64,000 nt of DNA from Tribonema minus (taxonomy: Eukaryota > Sar > Xanthophyceae > Tribonematales > Tribonemataceae). The position numbers were made by a program, and so were the translations under genes. The notes under the pieces are model-generated. The model was given only the letters and a program-made list of their open reading frames with translations. It was not told the DNA's origin and did not search any database. The stretch is taken from positions 2,170,001 through 2,234,000 of the forward strand of contig JAFCMP010000001.1 in the NCBI GenBank assembly GCA_017506865.1, written 5' to 3'. Positions within the stretch are counted from its first letter, which is position 1; every line of letters begins with the position of its first letter. Of the stretch, positions 43,241-55,198 are shown piece after piece.

Positions 43241-44696
43241 GTCTTGACAACCCCTGAGTATCTTGTTTTGTTTTGCCTTGGTCAGTGCGTTCAGCGGCGC
43301 GGTCTGCATGCAAGGGGGGCACAAGATGAGGGCACCAAATAGCAGCAGGGAGGATGCCTTTGAGCAGTGTTCTGGGTTGAACACGTTTATAGTCTTTGAC
43401 TGCTGCTCAATTAACGTACGCCGGGACAACAAGGTGCAAACAGTGAACCTTGAGGCCAGCGCACACCGTATCTCAAGGTCAGCAGTGAGGCATAATGATG
43501 GTTGACACGTTCAACAGCGGTTGTGCTCAAACGCAGACCAACCTCTGCTTCTATGAACAAGGATCTGGGTTGACGGCTGCAGGTCGCAGCAGCAGCATTC
43601 AATTTTGTTGAGGCCAGCCTGACGGTCACATTATTTTCAGCGAGCGCAGACACACTGTATTGTTTTATAAGAAACTTTGAGCTTGTCGAGCTCAGATTTG
43701 TGGAAAATGAGACCTGAATTCAAAACAGGAATCTGTCAATGAAATTCTCAATTGTGATGATGTGGGTAATAGTCAAGCCTTGAAAATAAATGACGTACCA
43801 GACAGACTTGTTTTCACGCTCAGAATCTTGAGATATCCCATGTTGAACTTGGACTTGAACATTTACATCAACTGTGAACCTTGGCTTGATACAGAAATTC
43901 AACTGCAAATAACAGTCTGAAAGGTGCTCAGTGCTCATCATGGAATCCTAACTAACTTCACCACTCAGTCTGGTCGCTTCACCTAATAATCTCAACATCA
44001 TATTGAAATTCAGCTGCGAACGCTGGCAGGGTTCAACCACACTGAAATCCAAGTTCTTGGACAATGAGACTTGAAGATGCCCACTGCCCGTTGCGCCAGC
44101 CCGCCTGGAACGGTTGAGGTTGGGGAAGGCAGCCTTTGTGCGTGAACACAGATTGCAAGAGCAGCAGTAAATGCAGTAGAACTTCAGCTTAGGGTCCCCC
44201 CATCTAAATGCAGACAGTCCAAGAGGCAATGATTTTTTACTTCATGGGGCGAACCACTTCTTTTCAGCCAGGCCCACTCAGACCTCTGCTGCCGCACATG
44301 CCAGCACACATGCCGTAGCAGCCACAGCGACTGAGGCGCTTCCTGGGGCCGATAGACAAGACTGCCCTGTCGGCAGAGCAGGAAAGCTTGCGTGCCAGGC
44401 AGCTGAAGCTGTTCAATGCCATGCAGCAGCGGCCGTGACTCGATGCTACGGGCATGGGCGTGGCACGCTGCAGCGTGTGGTATGCTCTGTTGCGGTGCAC
44501 CGGCACTGCAGGTGCTGCAGCTGTAACGTTGCGCTAGCTGACTGGCAGCGGCGTTGCGCGTCGCCAAATCTGCAGCTTCAATTATACCAGTGACAAAGTA
44601 GTGGCATCGCCAGCGCACCGCGGCGCGACCACGACGACTTTGTCCAGCGCTTGTTTATACCCCCGCAACGCGTCAATTCTAGCACAGAATTGTGAC

Positions 44697-47510
44697 CTAC
44701 AGCAGCAGCTGCAGTTGCTGCGGAACTTTCAGTGCCAATGGACCTTCGAGACCCTGATACAGGCCTAACCTGCCAAGCACCGCACGGTGTTCGAGTATGT
44801 ATGCATTGGCAAAAAGGTGTCCGTACTGCGAGGACTTGCCCAGCGATATGGCAGCGGCAGGCGACATGCGGGCGCTGACCATGCTGCACGAGCAGCTGCA
44901 ATGCCCCACGCCATTGGGCATTAAGACGTGCGCCAGCGCAGCGAGGCACGTCATGCTGCACATGCTCAAACAGCTGTGCATCTAGCAGGTGCAGGAGGAT
45001 TGCCTGATCGTCGAGACCATGGAGGCAGCAGCATCATGATCCTCCGGCCAGCTACACGTCATCACGTGGTGGCCGCATGAGCTGCGTGCTACCTCCAGCC
45101 TAACCGAGTGCGCATGCGAGAAAGCAGCGCGCATTGCAACGGCCACGTTGCGGTGCTTGAAGCACTTGCCGATGAAGATGCACTGTGCGTCACAACCACG
45201 GTAGCGGCGGCCGCCTCGGGTCACCTTGAGGTGCTGCAGCCTGAGATGACACCGTGTGACACCAGCGTGGCGCATCTTGGGCGCAGGGGTCAGCCAGAGC
45301 AGCGGCCAAGTCGGCCATCTGCACCTGCTGAAGTGAGCGGTCACCGTGGAGCACGGATGCCCATGCGACCTGCAGCAACTTGAGGCTGTTGCCACCCGCG
45401 ATGACGTGCTGGAGTGGCTTCGCTTGCACCGTGCCCAGTGATGGGACCCCGGTGCGTGCGTTGGCAGCATGCTGCTTGCGGCGGCAGCGGAGATGGCGGC
45501 TTCGTTGGCGGCGGTGGCTGTTGGCAGCCGTCAGCGGCTCCTAGATACTTCTATAAGGTTGATGGGAGGGCGGTATTTGGTTTCGTTGGCGGTGGTGGCT
45601 GTTGGCAGCCGTCGCCGGCTCCTTGATGCTTCTATCAGGATGGTGGGAGGGCGGTAATTGTACGTGCATGTTGTCACTTGTCTTAAAGGAATACCTGGGT
45701 GACAGCGCATAGCGCCACCACCGTGCCAGAGGTGGACGACCAAGCAGCCAAGCAGACACAACTCACGAGAGCATGTGTTGCTACAGAACGAAGTGAATGA
45801 GGAACACGATGTGAACCCTGTCTGAAGTGGCACATCAGTGCTCACCAAGGACCAACCTCAGCATGTGCTGAGATCTGCTCCATCACTGGGCATGCTCTAG
45901 AATATGTGTGTGTGTGTGTGTAGACTTGCCAAGCTACACTTGCCAAGATGCGCATGTTCTACTGGTCAAAGCACTGCATTCATGAATTGAGCACCTTGCA
46001 AATGCGCAGCAAGTTGGACTGATCAAGGCCCCGAGCTTCCAAACACCAATTTGAAGTCACAAAAACTTGGTTGTGAGGCACTACAATGAGCTCAATGTAC
46101 TCCTGAGAATGTTCAGTATCATGCTTGTGCCACTCACCTTGTGCAGCTGTACTTAATGGCATGCACTCATACATGAAGCCCAAGAAGCAGGCTGGCTGTT
46201 TGGCCCAGGAATGCAGCTGAAACGCATGCAGCAATTCTCACCTGTTTATCTGACATGCGTACAAGTGCCACGACTTGTTCTGCAAGTTGTTGCTGCAAGC
46301 GCTTCAAGCTCTGCGGGGTGCGCAGCTGCACAACTTGTTGTAGGCTTGCAGTATGATGCAGCACAGTCATTGACAAGCAGGCAAGCGGGCAGAGCAATTT
46401 CAACTAATAAAAACACTCAGCAATAATGGGTGCAGGTGCAGTGCAAAGGTCAGGTTCAAAGAATCAAGTATTGCATTCATGTGGAATCCATCTGCCTTTG
46501 CTGCCTACATGGTCCATCCACACACACCATCTCAAAGCCAACACCCCGAATACCGCCATCCCACCAATCTAGGAGCCGCTGACGGCTGCCACCGCCGCCA
46601 ACGAAACCAAATACCGCCCTCTCACCAACCTTAGAAGTATCTAGCAGCCGCTGACGGCTGCCAACAGCCACCGCCGCCAACGAAACCGCCAACTCCGCTG
46701 CTGCCGCAAGCATGCCGTCGACGCATGCACCGGCGCGGGGGTCCCATCACTGGGCATGCCGCAAGCGAAGCCACGCCAGCACGTCATTGCGGGTGGCAAC
46801 AGCCTCAAGCTGCTGCAGGTTGCATGGGCATCCGTGCTCCTCCGCCCACTGCAGCAGGTGCAGATGGCCGTACTTGGCCGCTGCTCTGGCTGTCCCCTCC
46901 GCCCAGGGTGCGCCACGCTGGTGTGCAACGTGCAGCACCTCAAGGTGGCCCAAGGCGGCCGCCGCTGCTGTGGTCGTCCTCCACAGAGCATCTCCATCCG
47001 CAAGGGCTTCGAGCGCCGCAACATGGCCGCTGCGCGCTGCTTTCTCGCATGCGCGCTCGGTCAGGCTGCAGTTAGCACGCAGCTCATGCAGCCACCACCT
47101 GATGACGTGCAGCTGGCCGTAGGATGCTGCTGCCTCCATGGTCTCTGCGACCATCCAATCCTCCAGCACCTGCCAGATGCGCAGCTGTTTGAGCACGGGC
47201 ATCGTGCCGCGCATCGCTGCTATGGCGCACGTTTGAATGCCCAATGGCATGGAGCATAATGATTACAGCTGCTCGTGCAGCATGGCCGGCGTCCGCATGT
47301 CGCCTTCCGCTGCCACGTCGCTGGTCAAGTCCTCGCAGACCGGACACCTGCTTGCCAGACTGAGTGCATACTCGAACACCGTGTGGTGCCCATGAGCATA
47401 CTCTTGTACTAAGGTCTCCGAGGTCCATGGGCACTCAAGCCTCCGCAGCATTTTGACCTGCAGCATTGGCAGGTGCCATTGCCTGCTGCCGCTGCACACG
47501 TTTTCGTGCT
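44697..47510. repeat. Inverted pair of ankyrin-type pseudogenes (arms ~960 bases)
   Basis: The left arm 44697-45655 (plus) and right arm 47510-46545 (minus) are inverted copies with an ~890-base spacer. The right arm is better preserved: minus 47250-46747 reads MPLGIQTCAIAAMRGTMPVL, AAASYGQLHVIRWWLHELRA, KAARSGHVAALEALADGDAL, AAALGHLEVLHVAHQRGAPW, AAAKYGHLHLLQWAEEHGCP: five ankyrin-like repeats of the kind abundant in brown-algal and amoeba genomes. Upstream it has a frameshift near 47480 and a stop at 47263. The left arm has at least three in-frame stops and a frameshift. Within each arm a ~75-base tail (GTTGGCGGCGGTGGCTGTTGG) is itself tandemly repeated. Confidence 0.85.
46747..47250 (-). 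pseudogene. Ankyrin-repeat protein, C-terminal part (right arm)
   Basis: 167 open residues ending VATRNDVLAWLRLRHAQ, stop. Five degenerate ankyrin repeats with the AA..GHL..L.W....G motif; no other domain. The N-terminal part continues upstream on the same strand in another frame (47499-47263: LECPWTSETLVQEYAHGHHT) behind a TAA stop, whereas the left-arm copy reads through that position (HEQLQCPTPLGIKTCA). So this gene was intact before duplication or lost its frame afterwards. Confidence 0.65.
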
Positions 47511-48548
47511 GAACACAACGCGTTGCAGTGGTATCAGGAAGCGACTGACAAGGTCGTCTTGACTCTGCTGCGTTTCCGCCACCACCATGTTGTGGTGTAA
47601 TTGAAACTGCAGATTTGGCAAATTGAATGCGCGATGCCCCCGACGCGGTCAGTCAGCGCAACATAATTGCTGCCGCCAACGCTCCGCAGCAGGTCATTCT
47701 ATGCGCTGTGGCGTGACTTGCCCGTGCCCATCGCACTGAGTGAAAGCTGCTGCCACATGCCGTCAGAGCTGCAGCTGCTTATCTCGCAAGGTTTTTGCGC
47801 TGTCTTGTTGACCTGATCTAAAAAGCGTCCAGCCAGCTACTGGCGGCCATGTGTGCTGGCGTATGCGGCAGCAATTTTTTTTGGTCAGCCTGGCTTTGAA
47901 GAGAAATAGCTTTGAAGAGAAATAGTTACTGGCAGGCCTCTTGAACTTGGAGACAATTGGCTCTATTCAATGCCAGATGTCCTCAAACCTTGCGGATCGG
48001 TTAGCATGAGGGGCAGAGAGCACCCACTGTCCAGCCTCACCGGGTGGTGTTTTGCTGGGTCTGCAGCTGCTGCTGCGTCTGCGACAATTGATGGGCCTGC
48101 TGCTGCTTGGCTAGGTCTGCTGACAGGTGCTTTTGCCGCACGCGCTTGCCAGGGAGTCTGCGCAAAGGCGCTGCTGATCGTGCGCCGTGGTGCCTAGGCT
48201 ACAGCTGTGAATCAACCATGCAGTTGAATATGAATGTATGGCAGCTCACTTGTTGATGCAAAAGATGGGAGCAAAAGCACATAATCTTTGTGCATGCCAT
48301 GCATGTACAGCTACAGTGGGGGCCAAGCAAGGCAATCAGTGGATAATGGGGTTGAAAGGCTGCGGTAACACTGCTGCTGTTCAACCACATTTTGGAAGCA
48401 TGTACTTAGACATTTTTTTTTAGCGGATGATTTGAGGCTTTTGGGTCGAATGCGCATGCTCACTGACAAATAAAGCTTGGTCATGTGCAGTACGGGCCGT
48501 CGCTGACATTCGCCTACCTACCTACCGCTGCTGCACGTCATGGCTCAG

Positions 48549-48640
48549 GTAGGCCCGGCACCGGGGTGCAGCGACAAGTTTACGTGCATCGTGCTGCACA
48601 AGCACTGTCGTTGCCGACGTCCGCTGTTACACAGGTTACA
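48549..48640 (+). pseudogene. ABC transporter Walker A exon relic (module 4)
   Basis: After the conserved intron end CCTACCTACCGCTGCTGC and CTCAG, the exon reads VGPAPGCSDKFTCIVLHK, with the P-loop reduced to GCSDKFT, then the remainder decays. It is followed by TTAGGG-type repeats on the reverse strand (48655-48690). Confidence 0.6.
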
Positions 48641-48839
48641 CCGCTGCAGGCCGAAACCTAACCCTAATCTAACCCTAACCGCAACCCTACACACCTGACC
48701 GTAAATCAAGCATACCGTCATTGCGCACGTCTGGCGCCTCATCCGCTGCTGCACGCCGCCGACGTGCGACACATCGTCAGGCATGTGAAGGTGCTGAGCT
48801 CGTGTCTGAGCTCTTATCACGTGCCAAACGCACTTCATC

Positions 48840-49925
48840 ATGCTGTCAAATCAAGCGCGGAAGGTTGACTATGAGAAGCCGGACGCGGCAGCGGCAGAGT
48901 GGATCAAGATGACGGAGCGAGCCTGCTACTGGGGCGCGAACCTGCGCCCGGGGTTCCTGGCGTATGCAGTGAGGTTCGACAATGAATCTTTTGCGCGGTT
49001 CTTCGCGAACGCGGCGTGCAGTGGAGCGAATGCGCGGTCGACGCCATGGCGGAGACGGGCCACTGAGCACTGCTGCGCACGCCGCGCGAGCAGCTGCAGC
49101 TGGACTCGCTCAACTGCTGGGCCAGTCCGCTATGTACCTTGCCATGTACCACAGCCACTGGGAGCTCGCCAACTGGGTGACTGCCAGTGGCTGCTACCTC
49201 GGTGCACGCGACCTGCTCGAGGCGGCAATTGTGGGCGAACACAGCTCTTACGGCCCTGCCACAGACCTGCTGGTCGGGGGAGATGTCGCCCCCGGGCCAG
49301 CAGCCCTATCAGACAACAAGCAGGCAGTCTTGCAACAGGGTTCGCCAACACGGATAGGCCGCAGAGCATTTGAACATGTGCAGAGGGACAATGCAAGCTG
49401 CTGCACGTAGGGCCGCTGGCCCGGGGGCGATGTCTCTGCCAATGACCAGGTCTGAGGCACGGACGTAAGAGCCGTTTTCACCGGCAATCATCACCTCTAC
49501 CATGTCGCATATACCGAACTCGCAGCCACTAGCGGTCGCCCAGTCAACGAGTTTCCAGTGGCTGTGGTACATGGCCAGGTACATTGCAATTGCGGACTGG
49601 CCTCAGCAACAGAGCAGGTCCAGCTGCAGCTGCTCTTGCGCTAGGTGCAGCAGTGCCAGGCGGCTGGCCGGTCTCCGCTGTGGCGTCGACCGCGCTTTCG
49701 CTCCCCTGCACGCCGCGTTCGCGAAGATAGCGCACGAAACGTTCGTTGTTGAACCTCGCTGCGAATGCCAGGAGCCCCGCATGCAGGTTCGCGCCCAATA
49801 GCAGGCTCTCTCTGTCACCTTTATCCACTCTGCCGCTGCCGCGTCCGGCTTCTCAAGGTCCACCTTCCGCTCTTGCACCGACAGCGAGATGCTGCTCGTT
49901 TCGCTGCAGCAAGTGCTTTCGTGCT
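48840..49925. repeat. Third inverted pair of ankyrin-like pseudogenes
   Basis: The left arm 48840-49307 (plus) and right arm 49925-49411 (minus) share KPDAAAAEWIKMTERACYWG, GFLAYAVRFDNESFARF and MYLAMYHSHWELANWVTASG. The spacer is about 100 bases. Both arms need frame changes to read through (for example LRERGVQWSESAVDA lies in another frame in each), so both are pseudogenes. The peptide has the helical look of ankyrin or viral-type repeat proteins, but identification is weak. Confidence 0.8.
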
Positions 49926-50753
49926 CTGTGGTGTACTGCTCCCCCACAGCTTGCTCACAGATGCCACCTGCCAGTAATGGTTGTGACTTACAAACTGCCA
50001 AATAGGGAGTAGGCAGGGCTCTGCAGCATAGGCGAAAGAAACCCACGGGGAGAGCATGAGCGACCACCAAGGGGGACAGCAGCGCTTCACGATGGCTACA
50101 GATGATTTGTCATTGCTGTCTGACTCAGAGGGCTGATTACGCATTTGCACCACTGCCAACTCAAGTTGCATGTGTCTTTTTAGATCATAAAAAAGGATGC
50201 ACCCGCTGTAGCAACTGTGCCATCCACTGCATTGCAACATCTGTTGACAAAGTTGCAAGCGCCATATCAATTAGCACATGCGCCTGCTGCAACTTATTTG
50301 CGTGCTGGCGTCAAAAGGGGAACAAGCCTCAAAGACTCGGTAGTTTTTGCAGAGTCTGGGAGAGGCAGCAGCATGTGCATCACTCCTTGCTTGTCACCGA
50401 CCGACCAGAAAGATCAGGCTCACAGCTGTAGCAGAGCAGTAGCTGGTAAGCTAGCAGATTCTTCATGCGCAGGCATAACCAGTTTGAGCCCGCACCTGTA
50501 ACAGAGTAGTATGCAGCTGGTAGGCTAGCAGAGTCTTCATGTGCACGCTTTGAAACCGGTCTGTCTCCGCAGAGAGCGAACATGCTGCTCAAGCGCGCAC
50601 TCACACTGTTCATCGCCTTTTGAAATATTGCCTGCAGGCTGCCAACTCGCACGACGTTGCAACAGTTGACATGCTGCTCAAGTGTGCGCTCACACTACTC
50701 ATCGCCACTTGAACACTACTCATCACCTCTTGAACAATTTAAACCGTGTGCAG

Positions 50754-51679
50754 GCTGCAAATGCGCATGACTTCATCAAGGCGTTCCCCAAGGGCTACGA
50801 GGTCGGCGAGAGCGGCGTGCAGCTGTCGGGCCGGCTGAAGCAGTGCGTCGCCATCGCGCGCGCCATCATCAAGGACCCAGCCATCCTGCTGCTAGGTGAG
50901 TCGCGCGGGCGGGGGAAGGTCATGTTGAGGTTGAACGTGGAGGATGGCTTGTTGAAGATGTAGGCCGTGGACTGCTGAGGTAAGTCAGCAGTGGTTGAGT
51001 GTGAAGCAGCGCGTCGCCATTGCGCGCGCCATCGTCTCGTCATCCTCCTGCTAGGTGAGTCGCGCAGGCGAGGGGAATGCCGTGGTGAAGTTGAAGTTCA
51101 TGGCTGACCTCATCGATGGAAAGATCGTTGCAGTGGCAGCCCGTCGCCATCGCGCGTCACATCATAGAGGTCTCAGCTAGTGTGCTGCTGCCATGCAGGT
51201 GAGTCTCGCAGGCTGCAACAGGTGATGTTGAAGCATGCCACTTCAACTTTGACTGCGCATGGGGGGGCCACATTGCTCCATCTTGGTGCCCCACCCCTTC
51301 CTTTTCTCGCCCCTTTCTGGCAGGCAAAGTCACGATCGCGCTGCACAGCAAGAGCATGAAGGTTGTCAACTCAGCAGAAGCGCGTGTAGTGGTGCATGCA
51401 TGTAACCGTCGCCGAGCGCTGTGCTGACGCCCGCGTCACTTTGCTCACCCCCCACCCCCCCACCCCCATCCCCCTGCTGCAGACAAGGCCACCAGCGCGC
51501 TGGACAGCGAGAGTGAGAAGGTCGTGCAGTCGGCGCTGGACAAGCTGCAGATGCTCAAGGGTCACCATCGCGCACCGCCTGTGGACGATACAGTCGTGCG
51601 ACCGCATTGCCGTCATCGCCGGCAAGTGCGTGGAGGGGATCGGCACGCACGCGGAGCTCACCGCGCGCGGCGGACTATA
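50754..51679 (+). pseudogene. ABC transporter NBD1, C-terminal half, decayed
   Basis: Exon 50754-50895 (after GTGCAG) reads [20 protein letters not shown], then [15 protein letters not shown] where functional transporters have [15 protein letters not shown], and PAILLLG before GTGAGT. Exon from 51483 reads (D)KATSALDSESEKVVQSALDK, so the Walker B/D-loop Glu is Lys. After an extra base at 51563 it continues in another frame as TIAHRLWTIQSCDRIAVIAG and GTHAELTARGGLY, ending before GTGAGT at 51680. Signature, Walker B and frame are all damaged. Exon phases (the G/AC split) match the intact NBD2, confirming common ancestry. Confidence 0.8.
50843..51202 (+). repeat. Tandem exon-end copies at the NBD1 signature exon
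   Basis: The exon end ..GCGTCGCCAT.GCGCGCGCCAT ... CTGCTAGGTGAGT recurs with donors at 50896, 51055 and about 51199. Between copies lie GTTGAAGTTGAAGTTCATGG-type sequences. The second and third copies have lost parts of the exon. Confidence 0.8.
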
Positions 51680-52326
51680 TGTGAGTGGTATGAGCAGTAG
51701 TTTAATGTATACACCGTTTCATGTAATGTACGCGTCAACACACAACAGCCGACGTATGAGAGTTGTATGAGTAATGTTTTCATGTACGGTCGTGCCGTGT
51801 GTGCGTAATTACGCAAGAGCGCAAATCGGCCATTGTACACAACAGCATCAAACAGAAGCATCGCACAATGCAGCCAGTACGTGAGCAGTATGAGTAATAT
51901 TTTAATGTATTACGTCGTGCCGTGTGCTCGTGATCACACAAGAGCTCATGTCAGCCGCTCATGCGCAGAAGCGCCGAACGAAAGCATCGAACAAAAGCAG
52001 CAAGTGCACTCTGCGCACGTGCGGCGGACGTGCTCTTCGGACAACGCGGTGCGGAGCGCGCCATGCACACGGCTCAGCTTGTTGCGCTGAGTACTGTCCA
52101 CCATGATTGTATCATGGTCAAACATCTCTGACGCGAGAACTTGATGGGCACCCTGAGCTCGCTCGGGGCAGTGCATGCGCGCGCATTTGCCACTCGTGTG
52201 CTGCCAAATCAAATTGATATGCGTGTTTGTGTACGGCATAGCATGTGCTCCGTCTCTTGAGCGCCACGTGCTGTGCAGACCAGCGCGTGCAGCACTGCTG
52301 ATTTACTGAGCGCTTCCCACTATGTG

Positions 52327-52363
52327 TGGGGTTAGGGTGAAGGTCAGGGTTAGGGTTAGGTCG
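52327..52363 (+). repeat. Interstitial TTAGGG-like repeat
   Basis: GGGGTTAGGGTGAAGGTCAGGG followed by TTAGGGTTAGG: about five telomere-type units with substitutions. A long C run follows at 52396-52423. Confidence 0.8.
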
Positions 52364-53115
52364 CCGTCGTCACCAGCGCAGCCTCAGATGCGATTGCCCC
52401 CCCCCCCCCCCCCCCCCCCCCCCTCTGGTGGGCTTTTCCCCCCGCTCTGGTGGGCTTTTCCCGCTTTCATGTGTCCGAGATTTGAGGGTGGCATGAGCAT
52501 TGTATCCACAGCACGCTCTCAGGCATCAGCACATCAGCGCTTGATGATCAAGCTCCCCGTGTGCATCGAGCAGTGCGAGCAGCGCCAGGCCGATGAGCGG
52601 AGCGCTGCTACCTCATTTGCGTTGCTGCGCCTTCGTCAACAGCGCTTGCAGGTGCCAATCTGGCACCGCCGGTAGTTGGGTTAGACAGTGACGGCAGTGC
52701 TCAACTCCTCAACGCTCTATACCGCCCCTCCTCCCCTTCCCCCCCCCCTCTCGCAGCCCAAGCTGTGCGAGCTGCAGGGCGGCGGCCACAGCACCGCGCT
52801 GAGCACTGCAACCGCGCAGCAGCCGCCATCCGCCGCCGCGGCCCTCAGCGCCGCGCCGTCGCCCGCCAACGCCGCCGTGTCAGCGCTCAAGCGCCAGTCC
52901 TCCGCGCGCGAGAGCAGCACCTCGGCGGTGATGACGCTCGACAATGTGAACAGTGGCCAGGGGGACATCAAGGGGGGGGGGGCAAGGGGGGCGGCAAGGG
53001 GGACAAGCGCGCAGAGCCGCTGGCGCCGCTGGGGCGTATCTGGGCGCTGCAGCGGCAGGACCTCGGCTGGGTGCTCATGGGCATCTGCGGGTCGATACTG
53101 CTCGGCAGCAGGTGG

Positions 53116-53815
53116 CGATCCTTGCGCAGCTGCAGGTGCGGAGCGTCACCCTTTAATGTATGCGAAGCGACCGCCAACTTTAGTACAAGTCAACTTTATG
53201 TAGGCGCTCCGTTGGCGCAGAGTGTCAGCCTTGCGCAGGTGCAGGTGCGGAGCGTCACCTTCAATGCACACTTGCAGTTACCTGTGGTTGGAGTTTTGGT
53301 GCAGCTGCGCGGTTGCCTGCAAGTGAGGTGGCTAATGCATGTTCTGGCTTGTGGCGATGTCATGATTGGAGACACCGGCAACAGGGCCAGAAATGGGCGT
53401 TCTGGTATTGCAGCCGCGGTGTGCATGGGCCATTCATTATTGGTATTCCCGTTCAAGGCGCGATCCTCGCACAGCTTCAGGTGTGGGGCCTTCATCATCT
53501 ACTATGCCTTGAAACCGCCACCTGTGATATTAGATGTCAGGATCAAATGTGTGGATGCTGCGTTGGCGCAGAGCCACTGGTGCAGGTCATCGCCAGTTCA
53601 AGGCGTGATTTTGGCGCAGCTGCAGGTGCACGGCATCATCCTTGCGCAACTCCAGATGCGGGGCATCACCTTCAGTGCGTACTCGCAGTTACCTCTGCAC
53701 GGACGCTGGCGCAGCTGCGCAACGAGGGACACTGACAATCGGGCTGGAAAAGGGTGTTCTGGTACTGCAGCCGCTGTGCGCATGGGCCGGTTCCTTCAAG
53801 TCCGCTTTATCATGC
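53116..53815 (+). repeat. Two-unit tandem repeat behind the linker exon
   Basis: Blocks CTTGCGCAG.TGCAGGTGCGG and GCGTCACCTTCAATG recur at about 53116, 53230, 53455, 53605 and 53640. A longer block (GACACTG/CCGGCAA, AGGGCGTTCTGGTATTGCAG, GTGTGCATGGGCC) occurs at 53370-53440 and 53727-53800. The first block begins at the exon donor, so it belongs to the exon-boundary duplication pattern. Confidence 0.7.
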
Positions 53816-54335
53816 ACTGACGTGGCTAGAGTTAGGGTAAGGGTTAGGAGGAGGTATTCACGGACACCCGCAAACTTCTGCATGTGGCTCTGCTCAGAAC
53901 CCAAGTCCATTCGCGGCCTCGGCTGTTGGCTTTCAACTGTGCGTGAGCACTGACCTTGGTTTCTCTGACAGATTACACTATGTTGTTGCCACCCACCGCT
54001 CAACTTTGAACTCTCACTAATTTTATCCGTAGCCCCAGCCCTAACCCTCATTCTTGCTGTGTGTGAGCACCGGCCACGGTTGCGCCATGTTGTTGCTACC
54101 CGCCGCTCAACTCTGAACTCTCACCCTACTCTTATCCGCAGCCCTAACCCCAACCCTATAAACAACCCCCCTCCCCTGCGCAGAGCTCCTTCTACCTGCC
54201 CACGGCGTCTCAGATCCAGGACAAGGGCTGCGACTCGGTGCTGGCCTTTGTTGGGCTCGCGGCGAGCACTGTGGTGGGCCACGTCATTGAGGCGCTGGCA
54301 TTTGCTGTCTCGGGCGAGCGGCTCACGCGCAGAAT

Positions 54336-55100
54336 GCGCGAGATGGCCTTCAAAGCGGTGCGTGGCATTGTGGTGTCTCTGAGATCATACCTTGTGCACG
54401 TGAGGTTGAGGGCCGGAAATTCTACTTCAGTAGTATCATATGTATGAGGGGCGGGAACTTCTATCACATGTATACAAGTATAATTTTTATTTTGCTCAAC
54501 TGTGCATACAGCACGAATGCTCCTACTGAGCGTGCATGAGCTGTGGCGTTGCCGTCGATGGGCGAGCGCCTCACACGCAGGATGTGCGAGATGGCCTTCA
54601 AAGCGGTGCATGTGGTGATTTGATGCCTCTGAGATTGTTCTTGATGCACTTGCGCTTAAGGGGCGGAAACTCTATATAGTATTTATTCTGCACCACATTG
54701 TATACAGCACGTATGCTCCTAATGAGCTTCTGCACGCTTCTGGCATGCGCGAGATGGCCTTCAAGGCGGTACGTGTGGTGACTCGCCGTCATTGAGATTG
54801 CACTTTATGCACTTGCGGGCAAGGGGCGAAAACCCCTATAAAGTATTAATTCTGCACCACTTAGTATACGACATGTATGCTCCTACTGAGCTTGTGCATG
54901 CTTTTGGGTGCATGAGGTGGCCTTCAAAGCGGTACGTGTGGTGACTCGACGCCTCTGAGATCGTGATATATTTACTTGCGCTGGAGGATATAACACCCTA
55001 CAGTATTCTGCACCCTGTCGTACACGACACGCATGCTCCTACTGAGCTTGTGCACGCTTTTGGACGTGCGAGACGGCGTTCAAGGCGGTACGCGGCGACT
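54336..55100 (+). repeat. Five tandem copies of an exon end plus donor (TMD2 exon)
   Basis: The end of exon 54184-54357, GCGAGATGGCCTTCAAAGCG, with the following donor and ~100 intron bases (GACTCGACGCCTCTGAGAT, CACTTGCGC, GGGGCGGAAAC, TATAGTATT, TGCACCAC.TTGTATAC, ATGCTCCTACTGAGC) is repeated. Donors fall at 54358, 54606, 54769, 54932 and 55088: spacings 248, 163, 163 and 156. Copies 3-5 have the canonical GTACGT donor, copy 1 has GTGCGT. Confidence 0.9.
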
Positions 55101-55198
55101 CGCCGATCTCTGATCGCTCAAGGCTTGCGCGCGCGGCCCCCCCCGCCGCGCTGACATGCATGCATCAGCGCTCAGCTCCCCCCCCCCGCCTCCCCCAG

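Noticed and set aside
53155-53820. Continuation of the ABC linker exon as a 351-residue ORF
   Set aside because: The frame runs through the exon's donor into tandem-repeat DNA; transporter similarity stops at 53111.
48655-54160. A chromosome end
   Set aside because: TTAGGG-type runs are only 2-5 units, in both orientations and inside gene relics, with more genes on both sides.
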